Source of the DNA: Moesziomyces globuligerus
Taxonomy: Eukaryota; Basidiomycota; Ustilaginomycetes; Ustilaginales; Ustilaginaceae
Assembly (NCBI GenBank): GCA_030849465.1
Contig: JARVLF010000008.1
Location: 474,211 to 538,210 of the forward strand
Length of the DNA: 64,000 nt
Direction of reading: 5' to 3'
Shown piece after piece: positions 29,890 to 40,790 of this stretch (position 1 is the stretch's first letter; the number at the start of each line of letters is the position of its first letter). Made by a program: the position numbers and the translations under genes. The notes under the pieces were generated by a model. The model did no database searches and was not told where the DNA came from. It worked only from the letters and a program-made list of their open reading frames with translations.

Positions 29890-30983
29890 GATGAGGATTG
29901 AGCTGCGTTAGCGTGTGGATGTGGTTTGGAGATGGAGGTGGAGGGGAGCAGGAGCGAACGAGACTAGGTGCGTCTGAGCGTGGTGTGTGGCGGAAATCGC
30001 AAGTGGCCGGCACTTGACTGGTAGAGAGAGGGATTCGAGATTTGCAAAGGTGCTGCTGGTTCTGGGAGGGGCTGAATGGGCTGTGACTTGAAGTGCAAGG
30101 AGTTGATGGTTGGGAAGGATGGAGGTTCGGACGCTCCACGCTCCAAGAGGCACTCTACGCCTTGCCGCTCGCGTTTGGCCCGATCGGAAGACGGGAATGC
30201 AAGGAGATCTTCGAGAGGCTCTAGCTCACACGGATCAAGCGCCAACCCTTGGGTCGCCTTTTTGCCGAGCGGCCTCCCCTGCCATGTCGGGCAAGCCGAG
30301 CGTCAATTTCCGGCAAAAGTTTCGGAATTCGCAGGAATAGAGCCTGAGGACTGTAGAAGGTGGATGAATCTGCAGACCGCCTTTACGCGGCGGCTGTTCG
30401 AATTGACGCGTAGGCTGGCCGGAAGAAGAGTGCTGCACACCCGCCAGGCAGAAAAAATGCGGAGGACCGTCATGGAGCCGCAGCGCGACGCGACCACACG
30501 ACCTTGCTCCAGGCTTCTATCGTGCGTGTAATGACACGAGTCCATTCGCACGAGTAGGATAATTATCTGCTAGTTTCTTGGCCTTTTTTTTTTTTCACAG
30601 GGATGATTCAATTTTAAATTTACGTGTGGCAGTGATGAACTCCCGTGGGTTCGATTTCACACGACCCGATCGAGGTCGAACACCTCAATCGGGAAGTTAC
30701 CGCTGTCCGAAGCAGTTGGGGTCACCCGAAGCTGTTGCGGCACATCAGAGAAGCAGACGGGGCGAGCCCGATACACGCCGATTCTGGGCCTGGGCGCCAG
30801 GCAGAGATGAGCAAAGCCGGCCAATCTGAGGCGGACAAGTTGCGCGTGCGAGGCAAAGCTCAAAGGCGTGGGGTCGTGGCGGAAGCGGGCGCGGAGTGGA
30901 GCCGCAAGGCTTTGCTGCCAGTCGAAGGGGTCACACGGCTGTCGACCTCACTCATTTCGGCCTCGTGCGATTCTCTTTCCGCG

Positions 30984-30999
30984 CCCCCCCCCCCCCCCC
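30984..30999. repeat. Poly-C run (16)
   Basis: Sixteen consecutive C residues in intergenic DNA, flanked by pyrimidine-rich sequence. Confidence 0.8.
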
Positions 31000-32660
31000 T
31001 TCCCCAGCATGCAGGTTCGTGTCGCTTAGAGGGGTTGCGCCGAGGTAGCTGGTCCTGCACGGAGCGTTGGCGTAGCAGCGGGGAAAGGAGCATCTTCGGC
31101 GGGAGAAGGATTCATGCTCGGCAGGCTGCACGAGGCGCCAGTGTTCTCGAGCGCTTGTGCGATGCGGAGTGCAGCCGGTTCAACAGAGCAAGGCGCGAAG
31201 TCTGACCGAGCGGGGTCTGAAAATTGCCTGCGCAGTCCGTGGTCAGAGGTGCAAGACGGCGGCCGCAGAATCCTGAGATGCAGCCACGCCGTATTGTCGG
31301 CAGAATACGATTCAAGAGCCCCAATGGGGATGGAACCAATCTCCGCCCGCATGCACCGGCAACGACGGGAAGCTAGCTGGACGCTCTCCAGAACAATGAA
31401 CGGACCGGAGGTGCCCACGAGACGAGCGTGTGAGGAACGCGCCCAATTGCGGAGGCGACCAGCATCTCTCTGCGTGGGGTAAAATTAGAGCCGCACCCGT
31501 CGGCTGCGAGCCGTGGTCCATCTCGTCGACGCACCGCGCTTTCCACATATCCGCTCTCGCATTGCCAGCAGAGTCGCTGTCGCGCGCGCGGCGTCTGAAG
31601 CTCCCGCGACTAGCTTGCGCTCGAGTCCAGATGTACTCGGGGGCGAGGGCTCTTACATATGCAGACTACGGGCCATTGCTACAGGATTGTTATGCAGTAT
31701 CAATGGTCATTATACAATTGACCGGTATTGTCAAGCGGGACGATTGGATCGGTGTCCGGTGCCAAGTTTCACCGCGATTCGAGCTGCGCCGCTCCGACTC
31801 GGTGCTTCAAGAGGCCGCGCCAAAACCCCACCCTGACTCGCGGCTCGCAAACAGCGCCCAGCTGCGCACTCCCTGGCATCGGTCAACTCTCTGTCAGCTC
31901 GATCTCTCGTGTGCTAGTCCCGAATACTGTACCCTCAGCTTTCGAACGCAATGCGACCGAGTTTGCAGCTGAGCTCATGCATACGGCTCTTCCACCAATC
32001 ACAGTCCTGCCCCCCGCATACCTGCCCGCTCTCATGTCTGATGGTTCTGCCGCAGGGTCTCCGGGCCGGGTGGAGCGGCCAACCCCAGACTTGCCAGTGG
32101 CTCTCTACCTTTTCCCCCGCAGCGTATCCCCCCGCGTTTTTCGCCCACGCGTCGGCGCGTCCAGACTGCCCTGGTGCCTCGAGCCGTGCAGATTCTTCGT
32201 ATTCTTTCGCTGCACGGTGCTTGGGCAGCAGACATGCGGGGAAGGCGCAAATGGACGCATACGCCTGCGGTGCGCATCCGAGACGTGCAGGCCAGCCAGC
32301 ATGCCTCTGTTACGCTCCCCCGCGCTCGCCACCGCAATGCAGCTCGGGGCGCTAGCACGTCCATGCAACGTCGCAGCGCTGCACATTGACAGCCCTCCTT
32401 TCGAACCGTATCGATCCCCACGATCCTTTCTCACCAAGCACCTCGTCCGTTGTGGGGAAAAAATCACATGCTCCGGTTTGTGGGGTTCCGCGCTTCCCCA
32501 GTACGCCTCGTGGCCTCGTCCTGCCTCGCAATGCAGCAGTCATCGTGCGCATCGCTCCAAAGGGTCACTGCTGCCATGCCGTGAGCTAGTAGGCCTCCAT
32601 CGCCCGTTCCTGCCTCGCTCCCTAGCACACGCGAGCTTTGCTGGTGCATCTGCTCAGACG

Positions 32661-32666
32661 TATAAA
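32661..32666 (+). promoter_or_regulatory. TATA box of the FucP-like permease gene
   Basis: Canonical TATAAA, 119 bp upstream of the ATG at 32785 and followed by a CT-rich leader, consistent with a core promoter. Confidence 0.6.
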
Positions 32667-32784
32667 GTCTCCTCCCATCGCGAACCACACCATTGCCGGA
32701 TGAGACACCTATCCCACCCACCTCCTCGTCCTCACCTTCCACCCAGACCCTTCAGGCCTGCATCAGGCTCCAACTCGTAACGTC

Positions 32785-34294
32785 ATGGGCCTCTTCAACA
32801 AGAACAACGGCCCCGCTGCCGACCGCGCCGTCACTGCCGCCACTCTCACCAAGAGTCAGCTCTACTTCAGCTTCGCCCTCGTCTCGTCGCTCTTCTTCGT
32901 CTGGGGTCTCTCGTACGGTCTCCTCGACTCGCTCAACAAGACCTTCCAGGATTCACTCCACCTCACCAAGGCACAGTCGACCGGTCTCCAGGCATGCTAC
33001 TTTGGCGCCTACCTCATCAACGGCCCCATCTCGGGCCCCCTCGCTAGGAAGTACGGTTACCCCTTCAGCATTCACGGCGGTCTCGGCCTCTTCAGTCTCG
33101 GCGCCATCATGTTCTGGCCTTGTGCAGTGTAAGTATCCACGAACGTCGACACCACCAGCGTGCAGCCGCCTGCAAAACGCGATGCCAACAACTGACTCAC
33201 CTTCTCCTCGTCGTCGCACTTGTTATCTTTGCAGCTACTACTCTTACCCTGGCTTCCTCGTCTGCACCTTTGTTACCGCCTCGGGTCTCGCTTGGCTTGA
33301 GATGGCTGCCAACTCGTACATCACCGTCCTCGGTGGCCCCGATATGGCCGCTTTCCGTCTCGTCTTTGCCCAGTCCTGGAACGGTGTCGCCTCCGTCCTT
33401 GGCCCTATCATCGCCGGCCGCACCTTCCTCAAGACTGGCCATTCGCACACCCTCAACCACCTGCAATGGGTATACCTCGGTATCTCCCTTTTCGGATGCG
33501 TCATCAACTTCCTCTTCTTCATCGCCAAGCTCCCCGAGGTCAAGCAAGAGGTCAATGCCTCCCTCGATGCCAAGCCCGTCTCCATCTGGTCTCAGAAGCA
33601 TCTCATCTTCGGTGCCTTTGCCGAGTTTGCCTATGTAGGCGCCCAAGTGGCCGTTGCATCGCTCACCATCAACTACTACGTCGAGCAGCCCGGTCTCAAC
33701 ATTTCGGTCAGCCGAGCCGCCGACCTCTTCTCAGTTACCCTGGCTGTCTTCACCATCGCTCGATTCATGGGTGTCCCCATCTTGGCCAAGGTCGATTCGG
33801 CTCTGATGCTCTTCATCTGCGGCATCGGCTGCATCGTCACGTCGATCCTCACTGCAGTTGTCCCCGGAAACGGTGGTATTGCCTGCTTGATGCTGATCTT
33901 CTTCTTCGAGTCGGTCTGCTACCCGATCATCTTCACGCTGGCCACCTCGAACCTCGGCTCGAACCAGAAGCTCGGAAGTGCCCTCGTGGCTGCCGGTGTG
34001 TCGGGTGGTGCGTGGTACCCCAGTGTCCAGGCCGTCGTCGCCGACGCCACCAGCACTCGCCGATCCTTCTTCGTCCCCATTGCTGGATTCGCCGTTGTCG
34101 CATGGTACGGCCTCTACATGCACATGCGCGGCTGCAAGCAGCAGGGCTACTGGAGCTGGCGCAAGCTCGACAAGGAGACCGCCATGGCCGTCACCGCCGG
34201 TCGTCCTGCCGAGTCCGACGTCGAGCACGACGGCTCCGAGAAGGACGTCAAGGTCGCCACCCCCACCTACGCCACCGTGCCCTACCAGCAGTAA
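32785..34294 (+). CDS. FucP-type MFS sugar permease (fucose/glucose/galactose:H+ symporter family), one intron
   Basis: Two exons, 32785-33128 and 33235-34294, encode 467 aa. The 106-bp intron has donor GTAAGT (33129), CTGAC near 33191 and acceptor CAG ending at 33234. Splicing joins ...FWPCAV to YYSYPGFLVC in frame; the downstream exon lies in a different frame from exon 1. FucP-family features: FFVWGLSYGLLDSLNKTFQD, ACYFGAYLINGPISGPLARK YG, LEMAANSYITVLGGPDMAAF, RLVFAQSWNGVASVLGPIIA, and late segments ESVCYPIIFTLATSNLGS and GVSGGAWYPSVQAVVAD. About 12 membrane helices are expected, with the central loop ending in KLPEVKQEV. The C-terminal cytosolic tail is acidic. Likely a proton-coupled monosaccharide importer at the plasma membrane; the substrate is not predictable from sequence. 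Confidence 0.9.
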
Positions 34295-34689
34295 TGTCTG
34301 CGCTCTTGTTCCGCTTTGTCATTCTTCACATACAATGCTTCTCAAGAGTCGTCTTTCGCTTTGCCTTTGGCCCTCTGTCACACGGGAATATATCCAATTG
34401 GAGTCTGTATCACCATCTCCCTTGATCTGATCGCTCTGCACACAACTACATGGAACGGGCTGAGTTGCTCGTACAGTTCACTGCTCGTGAGCGTGCCCTT
34501 TCCCACCTGGCGGATCGGGAGTTTTCCGCAACCCGAAGCGCACGGACATGACAGTGTAAAGAGAAGGCTAGATCATCTGTTCGCCGGGAAATTGACCGAT
34601 AACCGTTCACTGCGCGCGCTCGTTCTCAACGCGCTGACACTTCGATCTCATCACTTGTCTTTGAACCATCACCACCGAGAAGCAACGCA
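34295..34689. promoter_or_regulatory. Intergenic region between permease and nitrilase
   Basis: 395 bp holding the permease 3' end and the nitrilase promoter. No distinct element recognised. Confidence 0.35.
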
Positions 34690-35808
34690 ATGTCGACAGC
34701 TCCCACACTCTCACTTCAGAAGACCTCGGTCGCGCTCGTCCAGCTGGGCTCGACCTCGTTCGACAAAGCCTTCAACCTCAAGCGTGCACGAGATGCAGTG
34801 CTGCGCGCGGCGGCCACGCGTCCTGGCGCCTCGGCTTCGATCTCGGCACCCGTAGGCATGGTGGTGCTTCCGGAATGCTTCAACTCTCCGTATGGCGTCA
34901 AGTACTTTGCTGAATATGCCGAGTCTTTCGGCGGAGCTTACCAGAAGATCAAGAAGCCCCTTCCTTCCGCGCTCGCTCGTATGGGCAAGGGCAAGGAGGA
35001 GATCCGTTGGACCATCGACGCCTCGACCGACCCGAGCGCCGAATCCAAGCTTGCCCGCGAGAAGGGAATCGGAAAGCCAGTCGACATCGACGACCGCATC
35101 CAGAAGCTCTCACCGAGTCTCAAGATGCTTTCAGAGACCGCGCGCGAGGCCAAGATCGTCCTCGTTGGCGGAAGTGTCCCCGAGCGAGACGATCTGACCG
35201 GTAACATCTACAACTCGTCGTGCGTCTTCAACGAGCAAGGTCAGCTCATCAGCATTCATCGCAAGCTTCATCTCTTCGACATCGATATCCCAGGCAAGAT
35301 GACCTTCCAAGAGAGCGAGACTCTGGCGGGTGGCGATCGAGTCACCGTCTTCGACTGCAGCTTGGGCCGCTTCGGTCTTGGCATCTGCTACGATCTGCGC
35401 TTCCCCGAGCCTGCACTGATCGCAGGTCGCCTCGGTGCTGGCTGCATCATCTATCCTGGCGCCTTCAACACCACTACAGGCCCTGTCAGCTGGGAGCTCC
35501 TCCTCCGTGCCCGCGCCACGGATAATCAGGTCTACACGCTGGGTTGCAGCCCGGCTCGCCCGAGTCAGCAAGCATTGGACGGCGCCCTCACCGACAAGGA
35601 CGGATGGCGCCAAGGCGAAAAGGCTTATCCTGCTTGGGGTCATTCCAGCGTCGTGGGCCCGCTCGGTGATGTCAAGGGAAAGCTCGCAGAGGACGAAGAT
35701 ACGCTCTTCTTCACAATCGACCCCGAAGAGGTCAAGCAGACCCGTCGCAACATCCCCATCAGCACCCAGCGTAGGTTCGATGTTTACCCCGACATCACCT
35801 GCGGTTAG
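34690..35808 (+). CDS. NIT3: Nitrilase-superfamily amidohydrolase, omega-amidase (Nit2/Nit3)-like
   Basis: 372 aa. The catalytic triad is complete: Glu62 (VVLPECFNSPYG), Lys192 (SIHRKLHLFDIDIPGKMTF) and Cys233 (GLGICYDLRFPEPA). The HLFDIDIPGK and GAFNTTTGPVSWELLLRARA segments are typical of the Nit2/Nit3 branch (omega-amidase acting on alpha-ketoglutaramate or alpha-ketosuccinamate, and deaminated-glutathione repair), not of plant nitrilases. Typical members are 280-300 aa. The extra ~60 residues here lie mainly between Glu62 and the second strand (about 83-143), with basic and Ser-rich sequence. The last block QTRRNIPISTQRRFDVY is the usual family ending. Cytosolic or mitochondrial; no clear presequence. 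Intronless. Confidence 0.9.
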   Translation: MSTAPTLSLQKTSVALVQLGSTSFDKAFNLKRARDAVLRAAATRPGASASISAPVGMVVLPECFNSPYGVKYFAEYAESFGGAYQKIKKPLPSALARMGKGKEEIRWTIDASTDPSAESKLAREKGIGKPVDIDDRIQKLSPSLKMLSETAREAKIVLVGGSVPERDDLTGNIYNSSCVFNEQGQLISIHRKLHLFDIDIPGKMTFQESETLAGGDRVTVFDCSLGRFGLGICYDLRFPEPALIAGRLGAGCIIYPGAFNTTTGPVSWELLLRARATDNQVYTLGCSPARPSQQALDGALTDKDGWRQGEKAYPAWGHSSVVGPLGDVKGKLAEDEDTLFFTIDPEEVKQTRRNIPISTQRRFDVYPDITCG

Positions 35809-36243
35809 CGCAGAACATCCGTGTCAGCATGGCTCGTTGCTTCACTGCATCTCCGCAAGTAATCCCACATCTCCTATCTGTGAATGCGTCTCGCCGTCTC
35901 CAGCACACGACGAGGTCCAAGCTCATGAATCGTCTGCATCGCGGCTCTAGGCGCATCGACTGTGCTCATGTGCTGGTTCAAGGCCGCTTTGGCGTGGATC
36001 ATAACAGAGTCGGAGCAGACGCGGCAGATCCAAACACTCCGCTCCAATGCTGGACGACATCTTCGTCCTGATTGGGCAACGAGTTGATCTGGCTGTCCAC
36101 ATCGTCGTGGAACTGATGGGCGTGTCTCGACCTCTGAGCTAACCAATCGCAGAAGCGACACAGGCCATCGCAGCGGGGACCAGAGATGGCATTCTTATGC
36201 AGACTATCTTATCAATAAAGGCGCGGAGAGAAGTCAAACAAGA
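35809..36243. other. Convergent intergenic region, nitrilase to DHA2 transporter
   Basis: 435 bp with no recognisable gene or repeat. ATCAATAAAG near 36212 could serve a 3' end. Confidence 0.4.
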
Positions 36244-38283
36244 CTAGCGTCGAGGTTGAGTCGATGCACCAGAGGCGAGCGCAGGCTCCTCCTTACGGTC
36301 GTGCGACTCGGCGACGGTCTTGAGCTCGAAATGGCCGTCGATATGGGTTGGTCCCGGCGAGTTCGGGCGGGTAGCGTCTTCGACCTTGCCTTCCATGCCA
36401 CCGACGATGCCGATTGACCTGAGGCGTGCGAGAGCGACAAGGATCGAGAGGACGGAACAGGCGAAGCAGAACCAAGAAGCAGCTTTGTATCCCTGTAGCA
36501 GTGCCTCCACTGGCACCGCTTTGTCCGCAGCGCTCGTGTCGACTGCACCACCGGCCGCGCGTTTGATGAGGCCAGACCCGGTGAGGAGCATGGATGGATG
36601 AAGCGAAAGGCCTCTAGAGACGAGTTGGGGAGCGTGTCCGGCAGCCTTGGAGACGGCAGCCTTGGTCACCGAGGTCGAGATGGTCGAAGAGATGGCGAGC
36701 CCGAGCGAATTCGCTACGCGGATTGTGGTGTTGAAGAGAGAGCCTGCTAACGCCTGATGCTGTCGGCCGACGGACTTGGAACTGTAAAGAGAACCTGCTG
36801 GGAAGAAAACATCCGGCCCGACCTGGAGGATGAGCACGTACAGCATGGCCTTGTAGTACGGCGTGGTCGGTGTGACGGCCAGCGAGAGAATGAGGCATGC
36901 CGCCGCCCCTGCAGTGGCTCCTCCGACGATCAGCCAGACCGCTGGAACCTTGCCGACGACGGCGCCGGCAAAGACGTTGAGCGCAAGACCCATGGCGACC
37001 ATGGGAAGGAAGAAGAGCGAAGTCTTTGTGGCCGAGACGTTTTGGACCTGCTGAAATACGAGGGTGCTGAGGTAGGACGTGACGTTGAAGGAGAGCCAGG
37101 CGAGGAAGATGACGAGGAGCACAGCACCAAAGCGGGGGGCTCGCCAGATGGCAGGCGGTAGCAGCGGCGTGGTGGGTGGAGCCCTGAAAAAGGTTGCGTT
37201 GCGCGGTTGCTGCTTGGTGACGGCCATGGAAGCTCCGGTCTCGTAGGTGCGCTGCCTACGTTCGAGATACCTTTCCCAGGAGATGAACGCGGCGAGGAGT
37301 GCTATGGATGTGGGGAGGAGCGCGAGCACGTACGAGGTCTTCCAACCGTGTGGGGCTGACTCGGCATCCGCGAGTGCAAAGGTGAGCATGACCAGGCCAC
37401 TGGTGGACATGAATGCGCCGAACCAGTCGAAAGTCTTGAGCCGGAGAGAGCGACTGATGCTGTCGTTGGTTCCGTGAGGCAGTGTCGAAGCCGCCGACGC
37501 AGCAAGTTCGTCGAGGTTGCGCGGGGCGGAAGCAGTCGAAGCGCGTCCATCGACCGAGACACCGGCCGCATGGGTAGCGAGATTGAGGACCGAGGTGGCA
37601 CGCGAACTGTTGGCGTTCGGAATGAGCTCTTCGCCTTCATCGGGGAGGGAAACGAATGCACATACTCCGAGAGCGACGGCGAAGGCACCAAGGACCCAGA
37701 AGATGATGCGCCAGTTGTTTGCGAGGATACCTCCGAGGACGAGGCCGAAGATGAAACCGATAGGCTGAGCAGCGCCAATGAGTGCAAAGCTGCGATTTTT
37801 GATGGGGCCTTCGGGAATGGAGCTGCCGAGGATGCCCATTCCTGCTGGGATGAGCATCGCAGCGGCCAGACCCAAAGCGGCGCAGCACCCGATAAGGCCT
37901 GCGCCGGTCTGCATGAAGGAAGTTGTGATGGAAGCTGCGGCAAAGACAGCGACGCCAAGGAGAAAGACGCGCCTGCGTCCAAAGGCGTCGGCCATGGCGC
38001 CTGCGATGAGCAGCAAGGCGCCGCTCACCAGCGAGAACATGGAGAGCGGCCAGGAGAGCAAGTCTTGCGAGAGGCCGATGGATTTTGCCATTGAGGGGAG
38101 CGCGACGGTCAGCGCTCCGCCGAGGAAGGTGTTGAGTGCGGTGACGCCACTGATGGCAGCGAGCGAGAGGATGATGCGTGTCAGAGACGAGATTTTGGGC
38201 GGCGAGAGGATGCGGGTGAGCCTCTTGGAGGAGAGGCCGCCACGGCGAAGCTCGGACAAGCTGCTTGATCGCTGCATGCTCAT
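36244..38283 (-). CDS. MFS transporter, DHA2 (14-helix drug:H+ antiporter) type
   Basis: 679 aa from the ATG at the complement of 38281-38283. The same frame is open to 38397, but its first codon there is GTG and no ATG precedes MSMQRSSSLSELRRGGL. A basic, Ser-rich N-tail is followed by TM1 (IILSLAAISGVTALNTFLGG), the motif-A region DAFGRRRVFLLGVAVF, GLAAAMLIPAGMGILGSSIP, and motif-C-like GAAQPIGFIFGLVLGGILAN. A ~110-residue Ala/Ser-rich cytosolic loop splits the two halves, and about 14 hydrophobic segments are visible in all. The second half includes VLLVIFLAWLSFNVTSYLST and GPDVFFPAGSLYSSKSVGRQ. The C-tail is polar. The substrate cannot be predicted; DHA2 proteins export drugs, amino acids or siderophores at the plasma or vacuolar membrane. 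Tandem on the same strand with the dehydrogenase, 0.4 kb downstream of it. Confidence 0.85.
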   Translation of the reverse strand: MSMQRSSSLSELRRGGLSSKRLTRILSPPKISSLTRIILSLAAISGVTALNTFLGGALTVALPSMAKSIGLSQDLLSWPLSMFSLVSGALLLIAGAMADAFGRRRVFLLGVAVFAAASITTSFMQTGAGLIGCCAALGLAAAMLIPAGMGILGSSIPEGPIKNRSFALIGAAQPIGFIFGLVLGGILANNWRIIFWVLGAFAVALGVCAFVSLPDEGEELIPNANSSRATSVLNLATHAAGVSVDGRASTASAPRNLDELAASAASTLPHGTNDSISRSLRLKTFDWFGAFMSTSGLVMLTFALADAESAPHGWKTSYVLALLPTSIALLAAFISWERYLERRQRTYETGASMAVTKQQPRNATFFRAPPTTPLLPPAIWRAPRFGAVLLVIFLAWLSFNVTSYLSTLVFQQVQNVSATKTSLFFLPMVAMGLALNVFAGAVVGKVPAVWLIVGGATAGAAACLILSLAVTPTTPYYKAMLYVLILQVGPDVFFPAGSLYSSKSVGRQHQALAGSLFNTTIRVANSLGLAISSTISTSVTKAAVSKAAGHAPQLVSRGLSLHPSMLLTGSGLIKRAAGGAVDTSAADKAVPVEALLQGYKAASWFCFACSVLSILVALARLRSIGIVGGMEGKVEDATRPNSPGPTHIDGHFELKTVAESHDRKEEPALASGASTQPRR

Positions 38284-38679
38284 GTTGAATGCCAGTGGAA
38301 CGTGAGCGTCCACGATTGGAAACGGACAGCGCTGCGATGGTGGTTGAGCATGAAGAGGGAAGGCTCCGGTCGCTTCTTCGACCACAGTCAGTTGCACACG
38401 AAAGTTACGGCTGTAAAGTTAAGTTACACTCGGACTTCCCTGGTCGCAGTCGTATCGTGGGGAGCGCGTTCTGTACCCGCCTTTAGCCGCGTCCAACCGA
38501 CCGGCATCCTGGCAGAGCCTGCAGCCTGCAGATGACTCCACGATTTTTCCTTTGTTATTGTTAGACCTTTGACCTTTGTCGGCTGCGCTCGATGTGAATC
38601 ACCATGACCTCCTCCGGAGTCGACTGCAGATGGGCCGAGCGAGGAGCGAAGAGGCGTAGGCGGAGAGGGTGCGGTATAG

Positions 38680-39819
38680 TCAGCGCTCGGCATAGTGGGT
38701 CCAGGCGTGCTGCTTGATAAGCGATGGTTTGTCGCCCAGCAAGTGGTCGGGAAATCCCAAGAGAGTGAGGATGTTGCGAGCGGTGATCTCGCACATGAGT
38801 TTGCGCGTCTCGGTCTCGGTCGAGGCAGAGTGCGGGAGGATCATGACGCGGTCTCGGAGGTCCTCGGCGAGGAGCGGATGGTCGGGGCCGACGTGAGGTT
38901 CGCCGTGGACGACGTCGAGCAGGGCTGCCGAGAGTGTGTGAGAGCGTAGTGCTGCGAGGAGATCGTCGTTGACCACGACGTTGCCGCGAGCGACGTTGAT
39001 GAGCACGGCGGACTTCTTCATCCTAGAGAGCACGTCGGCGTTGATGCTGGCATGCGTCGACGGGTTCGCCGGGCAGAGGAGGATGAGGATGTCTGCTTGC
39101 GCTGCGAGCTCGGCGAGATCCAGCTCGTTTGAGATCGAGGTCTCCGGATAGAAGGATTGGCGTAAGGGGTAAAGTCTGGGGAAGTTGGCCGTGTTGAATG
39201 GTTTCGGGCGGGAGGTGGTATAGATGATGCGGGAGACGCCGAAAGCCAAGAGCTTTTCGGCCGCCTTCTGAGCTATTCTGCCAAAGCCGTAGAAGCAGAT
39301 GGTTTTGCCGGCCGGACTGAAACCGCAATTGAGCGTTGGGTCTTGGAGGACGTCGAGCGCTGTGTGCGGGAAGCGATCGTTGAGGACGAGCTGCTCGAGG
39401 TGGACCAATCTGCGGCAGTAGTGGAGCAGCATGGCGATGGTGTACTCGGCGACCGCGTTGTCGCTGACGTAGGGGGTGTAGCCGATCTTGATGCCGGCGT
39501 GTTGGCAGGCGACAGCATCGATAGCCTCGGTGCCGACACTGAAGGTGGAGACGATCTTGAAGCGACCGTGCTCGCAGCCTTGCGAGGGATTTGTGGCTGC
39601 GATCTGCTCTGCGCCGAATGAGCCAGCGACGGGCGAGACGATGGCAGCATGTGCGCCGTCAAGCGCTTCGAGCAGCCATTGCTGACGATCGGAAAACGAG
39701 AGACCAGGCGGTGGGCTGACGAGCTCGATCAATCCTTCGGCTGAGAAGCGGTTGAGGATTTCGGAGGGGAGATGCTCAAAGACCGAGACGATCTTGGGCA
39801 CGCCTTGCTTGCCTTGCAT
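38680..39819 (-). CDS. D-isomer-specific 2-hydroxyacid dehydrogenase (glyoxylate/hydroxypyruvate reductase-like)
   Basis: 379 aa from the ATG at the complement of 39817-39819 (MQGKQGVPKIVSVFEHLPSE). The frame is open further upstream, but the sequence before this Met does not resemble the family. The substrate-binding half includes FKIVSTFSVGTEAIDAVACQ and GIKIGYTPYVSDNAVAEYTI. The NAD(P)-binding motif is ICFYGFGRIAQKAAEKLLAF, where the third glycine of GxGxxG is replaced by Ala. After the second strand, TTSRPKP suggests a phosphate-binding Ser/Arg and thus NADPH use. Catalytic residues: Arg in LINVARGNVVV, Glu in DVVHGEPHV, His in ILPHSASTETE. Expected reaction: reversible reduction of glyoxylate, hydroxypyruvate or a related 2-oxoacid. 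Length is slightly above the usual 320-340 aa. The C-terminus (HYAER) is not a peroxisomal PTS1. Confidence 0.9.
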   Translation of the reverse strand: MQGKQGVPKIVSVFEHLPSEILNRFSAEGLIELVSPPPGLSFSDRQQWLLEALDGAHAAIVSPVAGSFGAEQIAATNPSQGCEHGRFKIVSTFSVGTEAIDAVACQHAGIKIGYTPYVSDNAVAEYTIAMLLHYCRRLVHLEQLVLNDRFPHTALDVLQDPTLNCGFSPAGKTICFYGFGRIAQKAAEKLLAFGVSRIIYTTSRPKPFNTANFPRLYPLRQSFYPETSISNELDLAELAAQADILILLCPANPSTHASINADVLSRMKKSAVLINVARGNVVVNDDLLAALRSHTLSAALLDVVHGEPHVGPDHPLLAEDLRDRVMILPHSASTETETRKLMCEITARNILTLLGFPDHLLGDKPSLIKQHAWTHYAER

Positions 39820-40790
39820 GTCAGAGGCTCGACGCAGAATTGATCGTGTGTGGTCAAAGAGAATGCTGGAGAAAGCTTGACGTCCGGCCTCCCCGCATTT
39901 CAGGGCCGTCAGTCTGTGACTCGCGGCAATTTCCAATTGAACCGAGCCGACTCGCCGATGGGTTCCTGGCGAGTGCTGTCAAGCCAAGCTCCGAGCGGAC
40001 CGAGCCCTCACGAAGGACAACTCTGACCGATGGCTCTGCCACATGGGCGTGTTGCATGCTTTTCGACATGATTGGACCCTGTCCGGTCAGCCAAGGGCGA
40101 GTTTGTGATTCACGCAAAAGCTTCGAAGCTTCGCATGGCTTGCTGCTACCTTAACCCTGCTCTGGCGCTGCTGCGCTGCTGCGCTGCTGGCGCGCTCGAT
40201 CCGAGATCCATCCGAATCGGCGCGATGCAAGCGAGATTCACAATCGGAGACACGTTTTGGGCCGAGCTTTCTTTTTATGAGCGGGAATCGGCCGGACGCG
40301 TGCTCTCTCACGGAGCGCCCGCTCAGGGGAAGCGTAACTTAGCGTAAAGGTTAGCGTGCAAAGTGGACGCGCGCTGCCAAATTCGAGCCAAATTGGACGT
40401 CCCGGCGTTGCCTTCGTGCGAGTACGGATGGAACCCCGCTTGACGGCCCCTCCTGTCGGCCACCATCCTCTCCATCCCCACCTACCATATCCCGCGCTTC
40501 GTCCTCATCTTCACCCCAGGGCAACGCACGCTCTCGTAACGATCTCTCACGACCCTGCTCCGAACTACTGCTTCCACCTCCGAACGCCACGCATCTTCTC
40601 CGGGCACATGCCATCCTTTTCAGCATAACATGGGCGTCCAACGCGTGCAGACCATCGCTCCCTGAAGCAGCACCCTTCAGCATCCACACGCCGATCGCCC
40701 TCGCCGCCACGAGCGACTGCACACTGATTCTGCACGACCTTTTTTTGCCTCGAGCGCGCCCCATATCATCTCCATCTACGTAGCTTCATC
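39820..40790. promoter_or_regulatory. Divergent promoter region, dehydrogenase and Ras-GEF genes
   Basis: 971 bp between divergent starts. A short GCGCTGCTGCGCTGCTGCGC-type repeat lies near 40165-40187. Pyrimidine-rich leader before 40791. No gene recognised. Confidence 0.4.

Larger units (their letters stand above)
29890..32784. other. Gene-free region upstream of the FucP-like permease
   Basis: 2.9 kb without a supported gene. It contains a 16-base C run (30984-30999), a T/A-rich patch at 30540-30625, and a TATA box near the right end (32661-32666). Small frames on both strands lack recognisable features. Confidence 0.5.

Noticed and set aside
30640..30660. GGTTCGATTTC as a tRNA B box
   Set aside because: No matching A box or cloverleaf could be built around it.
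31728..32780. 350-codon plus-strand frame upstream of the permease
   Set aside because: Composition is random-like and it overlaps the TATA box and leader of the permease gene.
38284..38397. N-terminal extension of the DHA2 transporter
   Set aside because: The extension would start with GTG, not ATG, and shows no targeting or conserved feature.
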